From an uncultured Kineosporia sp. (GTDB lineage Bacteria > Actinomycetota > Actinomycetes > Actinomycetales > Kineosporiaceae), in assembly GCA_937859855.1 (NCBI GenBank), contig CALMAR010000286.1, positions 1-9,221 on the forward strand: a DNA stretch of 9,221 nt. Direction: 5' to 3'. Positions 6,891-9,221 of this stretch are shown here, piece after piece (within the stretch, counting starts at the first letter, position 1; each line of letters opens with the position of its first letter). The notes under the pieces are model-generated. The model was not told the DNA's origin and searched no databases. It saw nothing but the letters and a program-made list of their open reading frames with translations. A program made the translations under genes and the position numbers.

Positions 6891-7813
6891 TGGCACATAC
6901 GGGGAGGACCGCCGATCCCGATTCGTCCGCAGCGGACATCGCTCGGGCCGCGAGACCCCACTTCCTCGCGCTGATGCTGCTGGGCCTGACCGTGTTCGAC
7001 CGGCCGCGCGCCATCGCGGCGTCCTCGGTCGTCGGTGCGCTCGCAGAGGCCGGCGTCGCCTCACAGGCTGCCCGCTCAGCGCTGACCCGGATGTGCGATC
7101 GAGGCGTCGTCGAACGCTACCGATCCGGCCGCGAGTCCTTCTACGCGCTCACCGCGCACGGCACTGCTGTGCTGAAGGACGGCCAAGATACGGTCCTCCG
7201 GTCGCCAGCGCGCGAATGGGACGGCACATGGACGCTGGTATCGTTCAGCCTCCCCGAGGAGCGGCGGGACCTGCGGCACCAGCTGCGGTCTCGACTGGTG
7301 TGGCGCGGTTTTGGACCACTGCAGAACGGAATGTGGATTGCCGCCGGACGGGTGGACGTGGAGCAACTACAGCTCGACCTCCATCTGTCGTCGGCGATCC
7401 GCGCTTTCACGGCGATCTCGACCGCCCCGACGGACAACGCGGAACTGATCGACGATGCGTTCGACGTCCGGGCGCTCGCCGAGCGCTACCACACGTTCCT
7501 CGCTCGCTGGTCTGGCCGGGACAATGCCGCCGATCTTCCCGCGTCCCCGCTCGGTCGCCAACTGCTCCTTCGCAGCGAGTGGGCGCAGATAACACGAACG
7601 GATCCACACCTGCCCCTCCGGCACCTGCCCGGCGATTGGCCGGCGCTCCGGGCGTTTCACCGGTACACCGAGCTCGACCACGAACTGACCGCACCCTCTC
7701 GGCGCATTCGGCGACGTCTCGTCCAAACAGCGCCCGTGGGCGCGCTCGTCCGAGGAGCAGCGACTGCCAGGGCGGAGGAGGGGGCGGACCCGACTCCGTT
7801 GGAGATTCAGTGA
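6890..7813 (+). CDS. PaaX-family transcriptional repressor
   Basis: A 307-residue regulator of the PaaX family, whose founding member represses phenylacetate catabolism and is released by phenylacetyl-CoA. The N-terminal winged helix (about residues 25-88) reads LALMLLGLTVFDRPR, GVASQAARSALTRMCDRGVV and GRESFYALT. The middle domain has the family hallmark WDGTWTLVSFSLPEERRDLR and WRGFGPLQNGMWIA (about 110-151). The C-terminal part contains FHRYTELDHELTAPSRRIRR. It is divergent from the hydroxycinnamate operon across a 120-bp region with paired direct repeats over the operon promoter, so it is likely the operon's local repressor and autoregulated. By analogy the effector could be an aryl-CoA such as feruloyl-CoA; this is inference. 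Start ATG fits a leaderless mRNA; no better start is seen. Confidence 0.9.
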   Translation: MAHTGRTADPDSSAADIARAARPHFLALMLLGLTVFDRPRAIAASSVVGALAEAGVASQAARSALTRMCDRGVVERYRSGRESFYALTAHGTAVLKDGQDTVLRSPAREWDGTWTLVSFSLPEERRDLRHQLRSRLVWRGFGPLQNGMWIAAGRVDVEQLQLDLHLSSAIRAFTAISTAPTDNAELIDDAFDVRALAERYHTFLARWSGRDNAADLPASPLGRQLLLRSEWAQITRTDPHLPLRHLPGDWPALRAFHRYTELDHELTAPSRRIRRRLVQTAPVGALVRGAATARAEEGADPTPLEIQ

Positions 7814-7915
7814 CGGCGTGCTCTGATCGGTGCCGGCGCGAGGTCGGTATTTGCCGGGAGATCACCACGATCGTCCGCGCCGTCCGAGCCCTTATCGCCG
7901 CGCAGCCTCGAGGAC

Positions 7916-7930
7916 TTGTCTAGTGTTGTC
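7916..7930. promoter_or_regulatory. Possible regulatory site upstream of the hydrolase gene
   Basis: TTGTC occurs twice one helical turn apart (7916-7920 and 7926-7930) with TAGTGT between and overlapping them; TAGTGT (7921-7926) fits a TANNNT -10 pattern. No matching -35 was found. The 156-bp gap after paaX is long enough for a separate promoter. Weak evidence. Confidence 0.25.
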
Positions 7931-7969
7931 AGCACGGGCGACGATGCCCGACGTGAGCGGAGACCACCC

Positions 7970-8680
7970 GTGAGCCAGACCGATCAAGATCGACCAGCGC
8001 TGCTGCTCGTTCACGGCTCCTGGCACGGAGGCTGGTGCTGGGAGCCGCTCGATGCAGTGCTCCGCGCACGCGGCTGGGAGACACACCTCGTCGATCTCCC
8101 GACGGTCAATGCGCCGAACCCCGAGCGGTACGGGCTGGCGGATGACGCCCGGGCGATAGAGGATGCGATCACGGCGATCGGCAAGCCCGTGGAGATCGTT
8201 GCGCACTCCTACGGCGGCCTGCCGGCGGCCGAGGCGCGATCGGACCTCGTGCGCGGGATCGTGTTCCTGGCCGCCTTCGTCGTCGAAGAGGGACGATCCC
8301 TCGTGTCCGCGCTCGGTGGGGGGCACCCTGACTGGCTCGTCATCGGTGGTGCGGTGCACTCGGCAGGAACGGCAGCGATGCCGCCGAAACGCCTGTTCTA
8401 CGACGACGTCGACCCATCGCTGGCGGAATCCTGCGTTGCGCGGCTCCGTCCGCAGAGCAACCGCGCGTTCTCCGACACCGTGCAGCACCCGGCATGGCGC
8501 GAGGTCCCTTCGACCTACGTGGTGACCGAGCAGGACGCCGTCCTTCCACAGTTCATGCAGGAGGGCTTCGCCCGCCTGGCGGGGTCGAAGATCGTGCACC
8601 TGCCCACCAGCCACTCGCCGTTTCTGTCGCAGCCGCAGCAAACCGCGGACATCGTGGAGCGCGCGGCGTCACCATGCTGA
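7970..8680 (+). CDS. Alpha/beta hydrolase (esterase-like)
   Basis: A 236-residue soluble alpha/beta hydrolase, resembling small carboxylesterases and the plant methyl-esterase/hydroxynitrile-lyase branch. The oxyanion-hole segment is LLLVHGSWHGGWCWEPLD, the nucleophile elbow is VAHSYGGLPA (Ser80; the first glycine of the usual GxSxG is Ala), and the catalytic acid is likely Asp189 in VVTEQDAVLP. The histidine is His215 in TSHSPFLSQP. All three catalytic residues are therefore present and the gene looks intact. GTG at 7970 is chosen because GGAG sits 7 nt upstream; a TTG at 7916 would add 18 residues of low-complexity polar sequence. It follows paaX on the same strand after 156 bp, so it could be coregulated, and an ester of a hydroxycinnamate is a reasonable but unproven substrate. 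Confidence 0.88.
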   Translation: MSQTDQDRPALLLVHGSWHGGWCWEPLDAVLRARGWETHLVDLPTVNAPNPERYGLADDARAIEDAITAIGKPVEIVAHSYGGLPAAEARSDLVRGIVFLAAFVVEEGRSLVSALGGGHPDWLVIGGAVHSAGTAAMPPKRLFYDDVDPSLAESCVARLRPQSNRAFSDTVQHPAWREVPSTYVVTEQDAVLPQFMQEGFARLAGSKIVHLPTSHSPFLSQPQQTADIVERAASPC

Positions 8681-8942
8681 GGAACAGCGGGTCGTCCGCG
8701 ATTCCACGGGGCACGCGATGGACCACGCTCGCATCTTGCGCGCCCAGGTGAGCGCCACCGTCCGCCCCAGTTCTCGCACGTCCCACGCGATCGCGCTCTC
8801 GACCGGAGATCAGCCGAATCGGATGCGTCCTCGTGTGTTCTGACGGCCGCATAACGTTCCGCGCGGCCGGAGCACCAACCGACGAAGGCCGCCCGCGTCC
8901 ACGGCGTATTCAGAGGCCACATTCTTCGCCGACTTCCGCCAC
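8681..8942. other. Unassigned stretch between hydrolase and LysR remnant
   Basis: No protein signature, RNA or clear terminator is visible on either strand. Frames open here read as arginine-rich chance translations. It lies between two convergent genes and may be decayed sequence. Confidence 0.5.
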
Positions 8943-9221
8943 CTACACGTGCCATGGCGCTCGACCACCGACCCGGAGCCCGCTGATCCGCAGCAGCTCC
9001 TGCACCACCGGTGTCGCGTCACCGTGCCGGATCGCAGTGATGAACGCCAGCTCACCTGCGTCCTCGAGCGGTCGATAGCCGACCTGGGCATCGCCACGTG
9101 CTCGGGCACGACGGGGATGCCGGTTCCCGTGGAGACGAGGGCCAGGACTCCGAGCGTGCTACCGGCGGCGCGGAGGTGGTCCGGTGCGATGGCGGTCAGC
9201 AGTGGCCGAGCAGCTCGGCCA
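8943..9221 (-). pseudogene. LysR-type regulator C-terminal fragment, frameshifted, partial at right edge
   Basis: The minus strand encodes the end of a LysR substrate-binding domain. Entering from the edge, one frame reads LLTAIAPDHLRAAGSTLGVL, then ALVSTGTGIPVVPEHVAMP, the usual effector-domain turn before the final strand. A one-base frame change near 9085 is then needed to continue with QVGYRPLEDAGELAFITAIR and HGDATPVVQELLRIS, ending at TAG (8943-8945). This matches the YRPL...AWRR...SPAVxxFL pattern at LysR C-termini. The DNA-binding domain would lie beyond the window or be lost. The outer end of the fragment runs into the 20-bp match to the selenocysteine tRNA, so it may be truncated there. 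A sequencing error could also explain the frame change. Confidence 0.7.
9202..9221. repeat. Partial copy of the tRNA-Sec variable arm (possible attachment-site end)
   Basis: The last 20 bases of the window match selC positions 824-843 at 19 of 20 positions; the only change is T to C in the loop (tRNA position 833). Identity begins at the base 5' of the stem and runs to the window edge, so its true right limit is unknown. The preceding bases do not match the tRNA. Possible origins are a second tRNA-Sec end left by site-specific insertion, or a chance GC-rich hairpin in LysR coding sequence. Confidence 0.5.

Noticed and set aside
7935..7950. CGGGC-GACGAT-GCCCG hairpin as a terminator after paaX
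   Set aside because: Only 5 bp of stem with no T run; more likely chance in GC-rich DNA.
1..9221. CRISPR array, riboswitch, transposase or integrase
   Set aside because: No regularly spaced repeats, no recognised riboswitch core and no recombinase motifs were seen on either strand.

Overview
The window looks like a piece of a high-GC actinobacterial chromosome. The support is GC-rich codon use with long antisense shadow frames, a PaaX-family regulator, an apparently leaderless mRNA, and an actinobacterial-style selenocysteine locus with no encoded CCA on the tRNA. It reads as a conserved selenocysteine locus with an accessory catabolic region beside it.

Left edge (1-870): the first ~254 codons of selD (selenophosphate synthetase) on the minus strand, then a divergent selenocysteine tRNA (selC, anticodon UCA) 13 bp away. 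selA and selB, which might be expected nearby, are absent. Positions ~1087-2195 hold a run of gene remnants on both strands: a short-chain dehydrogenase, a TadB/type II secretion F-like fragment, a TAXI-type solute receptor fragment, and the broken N-terminal end of a second LigM-like O-demethylase.

Centre (2260-6769, minus strand): a tight three-gene operon that looks like a hydroxycinnamate (ferulate) pathway. In transcription order it is a feruloyl-CoA hydratase/lyase (crotonase fold), an NDP-forming acyl-CoA synthetase of the FerA kind overlapping it by 4 bp, and 16 bp further on a tetrahydrofolate-dependent LigM-like aryl O-demethylase. Together they would take ferulate to feruloyl-CoA, then to vanillin plus acetyl-CoA, and, after a vanillin dehydrogenase not present here, demethylate the aromatic product. 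The synthetase reading frame is broken at an extreme poly-C tract (4132-4191). The O-demethylase carries Asn where LigM has its active-site Arg122.

Control region (6770-6889): a good sigma70-type promoter for the operon (TTGACG-N17-TAACGT), with its -35 and -10 inside two copies of a 23-bp direct repeat at 28-bp spacing, faces a divergent, apparently leaderless paaX-family repressor gene. This layout suggests that the PaaX protein represses the operon and that an aryl-CoA such as feruloyl-CoA relieves it.

Right part (6890-9221): paaX, an alpha/beta hydrolase that may supply free acid from esters, a short unexplained stretch, and a frameshifted LysR-type C-terminal fragment on the minus strand. 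The last 20 bases match the variable arm of the selenocysteine tRNA at 19 of 20 positions. This raises the possibility that the whole 8.4-kb block was inserted at selC, although the window stops exactly there and a chance hairpin is not excluded.
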